From the NCBI RefSeq assembly GCF_900188315.1, contig NZ_LT897781.1:62001-126000 (forward strand): a DNA stretch of 64,000 bases. Direction: 5' to 3'. This stretch comes from Marinobacter sp. es.042 (lineage in GTDB: Bacteria > Pseudomonadota > Gammaproteobacteria > Pseudomonadales > Oleiphilaceae). Positions 8,814-16,848 of this stretch are shown here, one piece after another. Under the pieces are notes generated by a model, which did no database searches, was not told the origin of the DNA, and saw nothing but the letters and a program-made list of their open reading frames with translations. Positions within the stretch are counted from its first letter, which is position 1, and each line of letters opens with the position of its first letter. Made by a program: the position numbers and the translations under genes.

Positions 8814-8889
8814 CGACAACGGGGGCTGACAACGGCAGAGCTCGTAATGGCTCAAAATGACAAGCATTCTGTACTTTTATTTTTACGAC

Positions 8890-8907
8890 TGTGTACACTT
8901 GTGAGCC
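8890..8907. promoter_or_regulatory. DesT-like operator 3, near desT
   Basis: TGTGTACACTTGTGAGCC shares the ACACTTGT core with operator 1 but its second half is degenerate. It lies 31 bp before desT, a position suited to autoregulation. Confidence 0.4.
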
Positions 8908-8938
8908 ATTGGCTAATGGCAGGCAGTACGGACCCGAG

Positions 8939-9565
8939 ATGGCGGAAAAACAGCGAAGAAAGCCCGGTGAAACCCGCGAGAAACTGATGACCGCGGCGTT
9001 AACCCTGGTAGGCAAGGGCAGGCATTTCGCCAGTCTTGGTATCCGGGAGGTGACACGTCAGGCAGGCGTGGTGCCCACCTCGTTTTACCGGCATTTCCGC
9101 AATATGGACGACCTTGGGTTGCAGCTTGTGGATGAACTGGGCCTGGTGCTACGCAGGATGATGCGAGAAGCCCGGGCGAATGTGTTGCAGGCGGACAAAC
9201 TGATTGAAGAGTCGGTGGCCATCTTCATAAGCCACGCGCAGGCCAACCGGAGTTTCTTTCTGTTCATGGCCCAGGGGCTGGCCGGTGAGAGCAGGGCGGT
9301 GCAGGAAGGTATCCGGAGCGAGATGCGTTTCTTTGCCAGTGAGCTTGCCAATGACCTGCGCAGGTTGAGGCTGGTGGACCATCTGACCGATCAGGATCTG
9401 GACATGACCTGTGATCTGGTGGTGCGCAGTGTCGCCTTCAGCCTGACCGATCTGCTCGGCGTATCCGCCGACGACGACTACCAGATTGAGCAGATCAGGA
9501 AGCGGACCACCCGCTTCCTGCAACTGATTTTCGTGGGCGCCGCCCACTGGCAGAGCGCGGGCTGA
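8939..9565 (+). CDS. desT: TetR-family regulator of the desaturase operon (DesT/FabR type)
   Basis: A 208-residue TetR regulator. The N-terminal helix-turn-helix includes TRQAGVVPTSFYRHF, the recognition helix typical of the FabR/DesT branch. These proteins bind acyl-CoA and adjust desaturation to the balance of saturated and unsaturated chains. I start it at MAEKQRRKPGETREK (8939); an in-frame GTG at 8891 would add 16 residues that overlap operator 3. The ribosome site is weak. Divergent from desC-desB across a region with three similar operators, and convergent with the wax synthase 12 bp away. Confidence 0.87.
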   Translation: MAEKQRRKPGETREKLMTAALTLVGKGRHFASLGIREVTRQAGVVPTSFYRHFRNMDDLGLQLVDELGLVLRRMMREARANVLQADKLIEESVAIFISHAQANRSFFLFMAQGLAGESRAVQEGIRSEMRFFASELANDLRRLRLVDHLTDQDLDMTCDLVVRSVAFSLTDLLGVSADDDYQIEQIRKRTTRFLQLIFVGAAHWQSAG

Positions 9566-9577
9566 TTGTCCGTTGTA

Positions 9578-11047
9578 TCAGTCCGCTTTATTCTTTTTCG
9601 TCGGCTGTTTGCGCGGCGCGCTGGGCTTGGCCGCAGCTTTCGGTTTGGCCTTTGGCGGAAGAATCAGGCTTTCCAGTTCGTCCAGTGCTTCACCCGTGTA
9701 AACCGCAAGTCTCTGCATGCTTGGCAGGGTATCCCTGCAACCCGTGTACCCGAAGTTCAGTGAACCGTCATAGCTCAGGCAGGTGATATTCAAAGCGCCC
9801 CCGTGAGTGATCAGCGAGACAGGGTACATGGCCTCCAGTTTCGCTCCCTCGTAGTACAGCGTTCTCTGGGGCCCCGGCACATTGGAAATCGTGACGTTGA
9901 ATACCGGCCGCATGCGACCGCCAAGGCCGGACATCAGCTGAAGTATATAAGGCGACATCAGGAGCATGGTGTACTGGGTGAGCGCGCTTTTGGGCAACTT
10001 CTGGAGATGCTCTTTCGCCCTGCGGGTGGATGACTTGATGTTTTGCAGGCGGGTCAGTGGATCCGCTTCGTCGGTCGCAAGCGAAGAGATCATGAAACTG
10101 ATCTGGGTGCCTGTCCCTTCGTCATCGGACGGCCGGATGTTGACCGGTATGCCAGCGGTGAGGGGAACGTCCGGCAGTTCATCCTGTTCCAGCAGAAAAC
10201 GCCTGAGGGCAGTTCCGCACAGGTACAGAACGATATCGTTAAGGGAAGCGCCGGAAACGTGGGCAAGCTCCTTGATCCTGTCGAGCTGATAATGCTGGGT
10301 GGCAAACCGGCGCTGGCCGGTAACCCGGTGATTGATCTTGGAGACGGGCCCGGTGAACGGCGCCGTCAGACCGTCCTCGGGGTGGCGGACCGAATGCACC
10401 AGCCGGTTGCCCGCCTGCAGCAGACGCGGTGCCATATCTGCCTGCAATTTCAGGGCATCCATGGCCTGTGAAACCGCACCGGGCACGCTGGCCTCGGAAT
10501 CGGATTTGCTGCCGCGACGGCGCTCCGGCCGAACCGACCAGGGTGGCGGCATGTCCCGTTTGTCGGGATCGGTTGTCAGTACCCGTTGCATCAGGCGTAC
10601 ACCACTGATGCCATCAATCATGGAATGATGCATCTTGGTGTAGAGCGCAAAACGGTTGTTCTCGAGGCCCTCGATAACGTGGCATTCCCAGAGTGGGCGG
10701 GCAAAATCCAGGGGGTTGGAGTGCAGGCGCGATACCAGTATGCCCAGTTCCCGTTCACCGCCGGGGCGCGGCAGTGCTGAGTGACGCACGTGGTAATCTA
10801 GATCGATTTTCTTGTCGACTTTCCAGCCCGGCGCCAGTACCCGACCCAACAGCCCGGCCCAGGCAAGCTTTAAACCCCAGGGGGGCGCGACATCGCCGGT
10901 TTCCTTCATGCGGGTCACCATGTCCCGGAGGAAGGTTTCAGGCGCGCCCTCCGGTAGCGAAAAGATCTGCAGGTTGCCCACATGCATGGGGGTGTCTTCA
11001 GATTCTACGGCCAGCCAAGAGGCATCCAGCGTTCCCAGGCGTTTCAT
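9578..11047 (-). CDS. ws2: Wax ester synthase / acyl-CoA:diacylglycerol acyltransferase (WS2 type)
   Basis: A 489-residue WS/DGAT enzyme that esterifies fatty alcohols (or diacylglycerol) with acyl-CoA to make storage lipid. The catalytic HHxxxDG motif is HHSMIDG (His140, His141, Asp145). From memory the whole sequence, from MKRLGTLDASWLAVES to the basic tail, follows WS2 of M. hydrocarbonoclasticus closely, which is the best clue to the organism. The start at 11047 matches that protein; a GTG at 11074 would add nine residues. The ribosome site is ambiguous (AAGGA directly abuts the ATG, GGAG lies 11 nt back). The C-terminus is Lys/Ala/Pro-rich. A perfect 20-bp palindrome sits 43 bp upstream. 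Confidence 0.93.
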   Translation of the reverse strand: MKRLGTLDASWLAVESEDTPMHVGNLQIFSLPEGAPETFLRDMVTRMKETGDVAPPWGLKLAWAGLLGRVLAPGWKVDKKIDLDYHVRHSALPRPGGERELGILVSRLHSNPLDFARPLWECHVIEGLENNRFALYTKMHHSMIDGISGVRLMQRVLTTDPDKRDMPPPWSVRPERRRGSKSDSEASVPGAVSQAMDALKLQADMAPRLLQAGNRLVHSVRHPEDGLTAPFTGPVSKINHRVTGQRRFATQHYQLDRIKELAHVSGASLNDIVLYLCGTALRRFLLEQDELPDVPLTAGIPVNIRPSDDEGTGTQISFMISSLATDEADPLTRLQNIKSSTRRAKEHLQKLPKSALTQYTMLLMSPYILQLMSGLGGRMRPVFNVTISNVPGPQRTLYYEGAKLEAMYPVSLITHGGALNITCLSYDGSLNFGYTGCRDTLPSMQRLAVYTGEALDELESLILPPKAKPKAAAKPSAPRKQPTKKNKAD

Positions 11048-11089
11048 TCCTTGCGTGTCTCCACCAGTATCCACGTATTTTAGTTATCT

Positions 11090-11109
11090 GTTGCAAGTAT
11101 ACTTGCAAC
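11090..11109. promoter_or_regulatory. Perfect 20-bp palindrome upstream of the wax synthase
   Basis: GTTGCAAGTA/TACTTGCAAC is a perfect palindrome between the divergent wax synthase (43 bp away) and BASS symporter (154 bp away). The form is typical of a TetR- or GntR-type operator. The regulator is not identified in the window. Confidence 0.55.
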
Positions 11110-11263
11110 TGCTTCGTGACACGATGTTTCAGGTCATAAAGTTCCCCGGTTTTGCAGTGCCTTATCGCCTTTAACCTTTGCCGTTTTAGTCTCCCGAAAG
11201 AGGCGAGTGTGTGCTACTTTTCATCGGTTGGTTGCAGTAAAAACAAAAACATCCGGAGGCGTT

Positions 11264-12148
11264 GTGGAATCCAGCCCGCTTATCTCGGCAGGTCTGCCGA
11301 TTGCTCTGTTCATCATAATGATCGGTATCGGCATGACCCTGACGATACGAGACTTCCGCCAGGTGGCGGTGTATCCGAAAGGGATGATCGTCGGCACCAT
11401 TGCCCAGATTCTCGTCATGCCCCTCATCGCCTTCATGCTGGCCACGTTGCTGGCGGTTCCGCCGGCCATAGCGGTCGGACTGGTGATCATCGCCGCCTGC
11501 CCTGGAGGCACCACCTCGAATCTGTTTGTGCTGCTTTCGCGGGGAAACATTGCCCTCTCCATAGTACTGACCGTCAGCGCCAGCCTGATCACCATTCTTA
11601 CCCTGCCGCTGTTTACCAATATTGCCCTTCAGCACTACATGGGAACCGAGGAAGACATTGTGCTGCCGGTCTGGAAAACCGTGGGCATGCTGATTGGCAT
11701 CGTGCTCTTCCCGGTCGCCATCGGGATGGTGGTTCGTACCCGTAAGCCGGAAGTTGCCCGCAAGGCCGAGGGCATTGTGAGTATCTTCGGCGGCATTGTT
11801 CTGGCGGTGCTGATTGTGGCGCTGGTGTACGGGGTTCGCGACCAGATCTGGGAGCTCCTGAAGCAGGCGGGGCCGGCAACCATCCTGTTGAATCTGGCCG
11901 GTATTGGTCTCGGTCTGGCGGCCGGCCGGGTGGCGGGTCTGACCCAGCGGGAATCCCTGGCCGTCGCGGTGGAGCTGGGTGTAAAGAACGGCACCATTGC
12001 CCTCATGGTCACCCTGACGCTGCTGGAATCCAGCGCCATGTCGATCCCGGCTGCGGTCTACGGAGTGCTGATGTTCCCCATCGGCTTTGTTCTCGCCATG
12101 TATGGTCGAAGCATCATTCCCATTTCGACGGTACAGAGCAAAAACTGA
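11264..12148 (+). CDS. BASS-family (bile acid:sodium symporter type) organic anion transporter
   Basis: A 294-residue integral membrane protein with about nine or ten hydrophobic segments. It carries the family's conserved GGTTSN stretch (ACPGGTTSNLF) and the later ELGVKNGTIAL motif, the two crossover regions that form the substrate and sodium sites. BASS proteins move organic acids with sodium. I choose the GTG at 11264 because GGAGG stands 4 nt before it; the upstream in-frame ATG would add 19 residues without membrane or family character. The following lrgA starts 15 bp later, so BASS-lrgA-lrgB form one operon. The substrate is unknown. Confidence 0.87.
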   Translation: MESSPLISAGLPIALFIIMIGIGMTLTIRDFRQVAVYPKGMIVGTIAQILVMPLIAFMLATLLAVPPAIAVGLVIIAACPGGTTSNLFVLLSRGNIALSIVLTVSASLITILTLPLFTNIALQHYMGTEEDIVLPVWKTVGMLIGIVLFPVAIGMVVRTRKPEVARKAEGIVSIFGGIVLAVLIVALVYGVRDQIWELLKQAGPATILLNLAGIGLGLAAGRVAGLTQRESLAVAVELGVKNGTIALMVTLTLLESSAMSIPAAVYGVLMFPIGFVLAMYGRSIIPISTVQSKN

Positions 12149-12163
12149 CTGGAGTCCTGCGTT

Positions 12164-12544
12164 ATGCAGTTCCTGAACGGCATTACCCTTCTGCTTGTCT
12201 ACCAGTTGGTAGGGGAGATTACAGTGCGATTGCTCGGTGTTCCCATCCCCGGGCCCGTACTTGGCATGGTGATGCTGTTCGTAACTTTGATGATACGGGG
12301 CAAGGCGCCGGAGTCTGTCGATCAGGCGTCCACGGCCTTGCTCAGTCATCTCTCGCTTCTGTTTGTTCCCGCTGGCGTGGGCATGATGGCGCACTTTGGC
12401 CGCATCGCCGACGAGTGGCTTCCGATAACCCTGGCGCTGTTGTTAAGTACCGTGATTACCATGGTTGCCACCGCGCTGATCATGCAGGTAACCACCCGCT
12501 GGTTTGCCAAGCCGCTTGCTGAAAAGGAGGGCGGCGATGAATGA
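12164..12544 (+). CDS. lrgA: CidA/LrgA-family membrane protein
   Basis: A 126-residue protein with four hydrophobic segments and the family's PIPGPVLGMV motif. LrgA was named for control of murein hydrolase activity. LrgAB-type systems have since been tied to transport of small organic acids such as pyruvate, and the plastid LrgAB fusion PLGG1 moves glycolate and glycerate. The stop codon overlaps the start of lrgB by 8 bp, so the two are translationally coupled. Its position directly after a BASS symporter favours a transport role here. Confidence 0.88.
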   Translation: MQFLNGITLLLVYQLVGEITVRLLGVPIPGPVLGMVMLFVTLMIRGKAPESVDQASTALLSHLSLLFVPAGVGMMAHFGRIADEWLPITLALLLSTVITMVATALIMQVTTRWFAKPLAEKEGGDE

Positions 12545-13274
12545 GCCGGGCCTGCAAGACATCTGGGTATATCTCTCCGCATCACCGCTATTGGGGCTCA
12601 CGATCACCCTGGTCGCCTATGGCCTGGCCTACCGGCTGTATCTGAAAACCAACTCCAACCCTCTGGCCAACCCGGTGGTCACCTCCGTCGCCATGCTCAT
12701 TATCCTGCTGCTGGCAACAGGCACCTCCTACAGCGATTATTTCGAAGGCGGCCAGTTTGTTCACTTTCTGCTGGGGCCGGCCACGGTGGCGTTGGCCGTC
12801 CCCCTGTATCAGCAGTTTTCCAGGCTTAGGCAGCTGTGGTTGCCGGTGACCATTTCGCTCTTTTGCGGCGTGGTGATCGCCGCTGGCAGCTCCATTGGCC
12901 TGGCCCGTCTTCTGGGCGGCTCCACGGAGATCCAGATGTCCCTGGCCCCGAAATCGGCAACGGCGCCGGTGGCCATGGGGATTTCCGAAAAAATTGGCGG
13001 CCTTCCATCGCTGACTGCCGTATTGGTTGTTGTCACGGGCATCACGGGCGCTGTTCTGGGCACCAAGCTCTTTGAGTGGATCCGGGTTCGTGATGACACC
13101 GCCAAAGGTATCGCCATGGGTGTTGCGGCACATGGTATCGGGACCGCCCGGGCGTTTCAGGTAAGTTCGCAGATGGGTGCTTTTTCCGGGCTTGCGATGG
13201 CGCTTTCCGCCTTCGCTACCGCCTTGCTCGTGCCCTGGCTGGTCGATCTGCTTGAAGCCTGGATCCCCGCCTGA
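12537..13274 (+). CDS. lrgB: LrgB-family membrane protein
   Basis: A 245-residue polytopic membrane protein, partner of LrgA. It shows the family's central LAPKSATAPVAMGISE stretch and the C-terminal AHGIGTARAF motif. The ribosome site AAGGAGG lies inside the end of lrgA, a good distance before the ATG at 12537. Third gene of the BASS-lrgA-lrgB operon; no obvious terminator follows. Function is inferred only from the family: murein hydrolase control or small-acid transport. Confidence 0.9.
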   Translation: MNEPGLQDIWVYLSASPLLGLTITLVAYGLAYRLYLKTNSNPLANPVVTSVAMLIILLLATGTSYSDYFEGGQFVHFLLGPATVALAVPLYQQFSRLRQLWLPVTISLFCGVVIAAGSSIGLARLLGGSTEIQMSLAPKSATAPVAMGISEKIGGLPSLTAVLVVVTGITGAVLGTKLFEWIRVRDDTAKGIAMGVAAHGIGTARAFQVSSQMGAFSGLAMALSAFATALLVPWLVDLLEAWIPA

Positions 13275-13333
13275 GCCGGCTCTTCCGATGGATTCAATGG
13301 GATAACTCCATTTCCCCATCGCTGGCGTACCCG

Positions 13334-13355
13334 TTATCAAGAGAAACCTTGATAA
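13334..13355. promoter_or_regulatory. Inverted repeat in the leader of the TonB-dependent receptor
   Basis: TTATCAAG-AGAAAC-CTTGATAA, perfect 8-bp arms, ends 20 bp before the start codon. It could be an operator or a leader hairpin near the ribosome site. It does not fit the Fur box. Confidence 0.45.
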
Positions 13356-13375
13356 GCGAACCCTGAGGAGGCCCC

Positions 13376-15451
13376 TTGAGCAGGAATAACTACCTGGCAG
13401 TGCTTGTTCTGTCACCGGTGTGGATGTCGAGCTCGCTTCCAGCGATTGCACAGTCGTCATTGCGCAACGATGAGGAGCTGGTGCTTCAAGTAACGTCACC
13501 AAGACTGGTTCGGGATCTGTACGAAACGCCCGCGGCGGTCTCTGTCATCAACGCACCCGATATCCGTGAGGGCCAGCAGCGCCTGCAACTGGATGAATCA
13601 CTCAATACCGTCCCGGGCCTGTTCTTTCAGAACCGCTACAACTTCGCCCAGAATCTAAGATTGTCTACTCGCGGATTTGGTGCCAGAGCGCCCTTCGGTA
13701 TTCGGGGTATCCGGATTCAGGTGGATGGCATCCCCTACACGCTGCCCGATGGTCAGTCGCAGATTGATGCTATTGATCTGGATTCCGCTCAGCGAATCGA
13801 GGTCATTCGGGGGCCTGCCTCGGTTCAGTATGGGAACGCCGCGGGCGGTGTGATCGATATTTCCACGGCGTTGGGTGATGAGTTGCCCCAGGGCGGTCGC
13901 CTGCGGCTTGATGGCGGCAGTGACGACTATCGCAAGGCCGCGATACAGGGAAATGGCGTTGATGGTGATACCAGCGGTATAGCCACGCTTTCCTGGCTGA
14001 CCTTTGATGGCCATCGGGAACAGAGCAAGGCAGAAAAAGCCCTGTTCAACGCCCGTGTGGCGCGGGATCTGGATTTTGGGCGGCGGGTGACCGCCACATT
14101 CAACGCGCTGCATAACCCCAAATCCGAAGATCCGGGCGGGCTCACCCTGGCCCAGGCCGAAGAAGATCCGGAGCAGGCCACCGCATTGGCCAAGAGGCTG
14201 GACAGCAGCCAGACCGTGAACCAGCAGACCCTGGGTGTAAGATTTGAAGACTCGGGCGTCCTTCCCGGCCAACTCACCCTCGACACCTTCTACACCCACC
14301 GGGATTTCGCGCAGCAGTTGCCGTTTCCCGGAAGCAGCCGCATAGCCTACGACCGGCACTTTTACGGCATCAGTTCCCAGTACCAGCAGGAATCGACTCT
14401 GGCCGGATTGCCCCTAGTGTGGGTTACCGGCCTGGATGTTCACCATCAGTCCGACGACCGGCGCCGCTATTCGGTGTCTATCGATGGCGATATCACCGGC
14501 CAGACCCAGGCGGAAAACCAGAGTGCTACCAATGTGGCGGTGTTTGGCCAGGGCGACCTGGCGCTGAGCGACGCACTCAACGTCTCCCTTGGCGTGCGAT
14601 TCGACCGGTTGCGTCTGGCCATTGATGACGACTGGCTGCAAGACGGTAACGATGATTCGGGCAACCGGACTTTCCGGGAATACAGTGGCGTTGCCGGTAT
14701 CAGCTACAAACTGGCACCAGCGCACCAGGTATACGCCACCGTCGGTACGGCGTTCGAGTCACCCACCTTTACCGAGTTTGCGAATCCGAATGGCGGCGGC
14801 TTCAATCCCGAGCTGGAGCCGCAGCAGGCATTGAATCGTGAGCTGGGTATGCGCGGCATGCTTGGCCGTGGCCTCAGCTATGACATGGCCCTGTTCTCAA
14901 TCCGGGTGGAGGACGAGATCCTGCCCTTTAACGTGGGCGATCAGACCTTCTACGAAAACGCCGGTGAAACCCGTCGCAATGGCTTTGAACTGGGTCTGGC
15001 CTGGGACCTTTCTTACGCCTGGCGGGTAACCAGCGCGCTGACCCTGGCGGATTACGAGCTAAGGGACTTTGTGGATGAGCAGGGCAACGACGCCAGCGGC
15101 AACGCTATTCCGGGTCTGCCGGAGCAGCTCTGGGTGAGCGAGCTGGAGTGGCGCGGTTCAGCCGGTCGTTTCGCGGCTCTGGAGTGGCAGTATGTAGGCG
15201 AGTTCTACGCCGAAAACAGCAACCAGACCCTGGTGAGTGACTATTGGCTGGTCGGTATACGTGCCGGCAATTCAGTACGGATAGCGGATCAGACCCTGAA
15301 CCTGTATGCCGGGATCCGCAATCTGCTGGATCAGGACTACTTCAGTAACGTGCGGATAAATGCCAATGCGAACCGCCCTGTGGAAGACCGGGGCTATTTC
15401 GAACCTGCCCCGGGAAGAACTTTTTATGCGGGCCTGGAATGGGTATTCTGA
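13376..15451 (+). CDS. TonB-dependent outer-membrane receptor
   Basis: A 691-residue receptor that would import a scarce nutrient, usually a ferric chelate, using TonB energy. The order is a signal peptide (cut near AIAQ, residue 26), a plug domain (SVINAPDIREG ... RIEVIRGPASVQYGNAAGGVIDI), then a beta-barrel ending in the aromatic GLEWVF. The start codon is TTG at 13376, supported by AGGAGG 5-6 nt upstream and by the signal peptide. It resembles YncD-like siderophore receptors rather than vitamin B12 receptors. No ABC or TonB genes are adjacent; the next gene, trpB2, follows 38 bp later on the same strand. Confidence 0.9.
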   Translation: MSRNNYLAVLVLSPVWMSSSLPAIAQSSLRNDEELVLQVTSPRLVRDLYETPAAVSVINAPDIREGQQRLQLDESLNTVPGLFFQNRYNFAQNLRLSTRGFGARAPFGIRGIRIQVDGIPYTLPDGQSQIDAIDLDSAQRIEVIRGPASVQYGNAAGGVIDISTALGDELPQGGRLRLDGGSDDYRKAAIQGNGVDGDTSGIATLSWLTFDGHREQSKAEKALFNARVARDLDFGRRVTATFNALHNPKSEDPGGLTLAQAEEDPEQATALAKRLDSSQTVNQQTLGVRFEDSGVLPGQLTLDTFYTHRDFAQQLPFPGSSRIAYDRHFYGISSQYQQESTLAGLPLVWVTGLDVHHQSDDRRRYSVSIDGDITGQTQAENQSATNVAVFGQGDLALSDALNVSLGVRFDRLRLAIDDDWLQDGNDDSGNRTFREYSGVAGISYKLAPAHQVYATVGTAFESPTFTEFANPNGGGFNPELEPQQALNRELGMRGMLGRGLSYDMALFSIRVEDEILPFNVGDQTFYENAGETRRNGFELGLAWDLSYAWRVTSALTLADYELRDFVDEQGNDASGNAIPGLPEQLWVSELEWRGSAGRFAALEWQYVGEFYAENSNQTLVSDYWLVGIRAGNSVRIADQTLNLYAGIRNLLDQDYFSNVRINANANRPVEDRGYFEPAPGRTFYAGLEWVF

Positions 15452-15489
15452 GGGGCGATAACAACACAAACAGTAGGGATTTTTAATTC

Positions 15490-16848
15490 ATGCAAACCAA
15501 GTTCCTTCTCGAAGAAAGCCAGATGCCGAAATACTGGTACAACCTGCAGGCGGACCTCCCCGAGCCGCTGCCGGCCGTCTTGCACCCGGGTACCCAGCAG
15601 CCGGTGGGCCCATCGGATCTGGAACCGCTGTTTCCGATGGCGCTGATCGAACAGGAAGTGACCACCGAACGGGAAATAGAGATTCCTGAGCCGGTGCGTG
15701 ATGTCTACAACCTCTGGCGTCCGGCGCCGCTTTATCGGGCCCATCGCCTCGAGAAGGCACTCGGCACGCCGGCAAAGATTTTCTACAAATACGAAGGTGT
15801 GAGCCCGGCCGGCAGCCACAAGCCGAACACCGCGATTCCGCAGGCCTTCTACAACCGCGAAGCGGGTATACGCACCCTCACCACCGAAACAGGAGCAGGG
15901 CAGTGGGGCACATCGCTGTCCTTTGCCGGCTCCCTGTTCGATATCGACGTTACCGTGTTTCAGGTTCGGGTTTCCTACAACCAGAAACCCTATCGCCGGG
16001 CGGTCATGGAAACCTACGGCGCCAAATGTGTGGCCTCGCCCTCGGAATTGACCGAGTTTGGCCGCAAAGTGCTGGCTGAGACACCGGACCATAACGGTAG
16101 TCTGGGCATCGCCATTTCTGAAGCGGTGGAACTGGCGGTCCAGGACCCGAACACCAAGTATGCCCTGGGTTCGGTGCTCAACCACGTATTGCTGCACCAG
16201 AGCATCATTGGCCTGGAAGCCATGCAGCAGATGGAAATGGCGGACTGCTGGCCCGATGTGATCGTGGGTTGTACTGGCGGTGGTTCCAACTTTGCCGGAA
16301 TTGCTTTCCCGTTTATGGGGCACGCCCTGAGAGGCGGCGAGAAATCCCGGATTGTGGCGGTAGAGCCCTCGGCCTGTCCCACGCTGACCCGCGGCAAGTA
16401 CGCCTACGATTACGGCGATACCGCCCACATGACCCCGCTCACCAAGATGCACACTCTGGGCTCCGGGTTTACACCGCCGGGATTCCACGCTGGTGGTTTG
16501 AGGTATCACGGTATGGCACCGCTGGTGTCCCACGCCAAAGAGTTAGGGCTGTTCGATGCGGTGTCTTACACCCAGCGTGAGTGCTTCGAGGCGGGTGTCC
16601 TGTTCGCCAGGAACGAGGGTATTGTCCCGGCTCCGGAAGCCAACCATGCGGTCAAGGGCGCCATTGATGAGGCCCTGCGCTGCAAGCGGGAAGGCAAGGA
16701 AGAGGTGATCCTGTTCAACCTCTGCGGTCATGGCCATTTTGATATGGCGGCCTACACCTCCTACTTCGCCGGTGAACTGAGCGACCATGAATACGACGAA
16801 CAGGAACTGGCCATGGCCCTGTCCGGGCTGCCCTCGGTCAACGCCTGA
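15490..16848 (+). CDS. trpB2: TrpB2-type tryptophan synthase beta-like PLP enzyme
   Basis: A 452-residue pyridoxal-phosphate enzyme of the TrpB2 group. This group condenses indole with serine or phosphoserine and does not rely on a TrpA partner as ordinary TrpB does. The PLP lysine is Lys111 in [11 protein letters not shown]. The phosphate-binding glycine loop is [10 protein letters not shown]. The N-terminal extension (about 60 residues) and length of about 450 are TrpB2 features; TrpB1 is about 400. No trpA lies next to it. It is 38 bp downstream of the TonB receptor, perhaps by readthrough, and convergent with the PhoD-like gene with no gap. Confidence 0.9.
   Translation: MQTKFLLEESQMPKYWYNLQADLPEPLPAVLHPGTQQPVGPSDLEPLFPMALIEQEVTTEREIEIPEPVRDVYNLWRPAPLYRAHRLEKALGTPAKIFYKYEGVSPAGSHKPNTAIPQAFYNREAGIRTLTTETGAGQWGTSLSFAGSLFDIDVTVFQVRVSYNQKPYRRAVMETYGAKCVASPSELTEFGRKVLAETPDHNGSLGIAISEAVELAVQDPNTKYALGSVLNHVLLHQSIIGLEAMQQMEMADCWPDVIVGCTGGGSNFAGIAFPFMGHALRGGEKSRIVAVEPSACPTLTRGKYAYDYGDTAHMTPLTKMHTLGSGFTPPGFHAGGLRYHGMAPLVSHAKELGLFDAVSYTQRECFEAGVLFARNEGIVPAPEANHAVKGAIDEALRCKREGKEEVILFNLCGHGHFDMAAYTSYFAGELSDHEYDEQELAMALSGLPSVNA

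Noticed and set aside
11186..12394. A 402-codon minus-strand open frame over the BASS and lrgA genes
   Set aside because: Its translation is rich in His, Gln and Asn, typical of the complement of membrane-protein codons, and has no domain.
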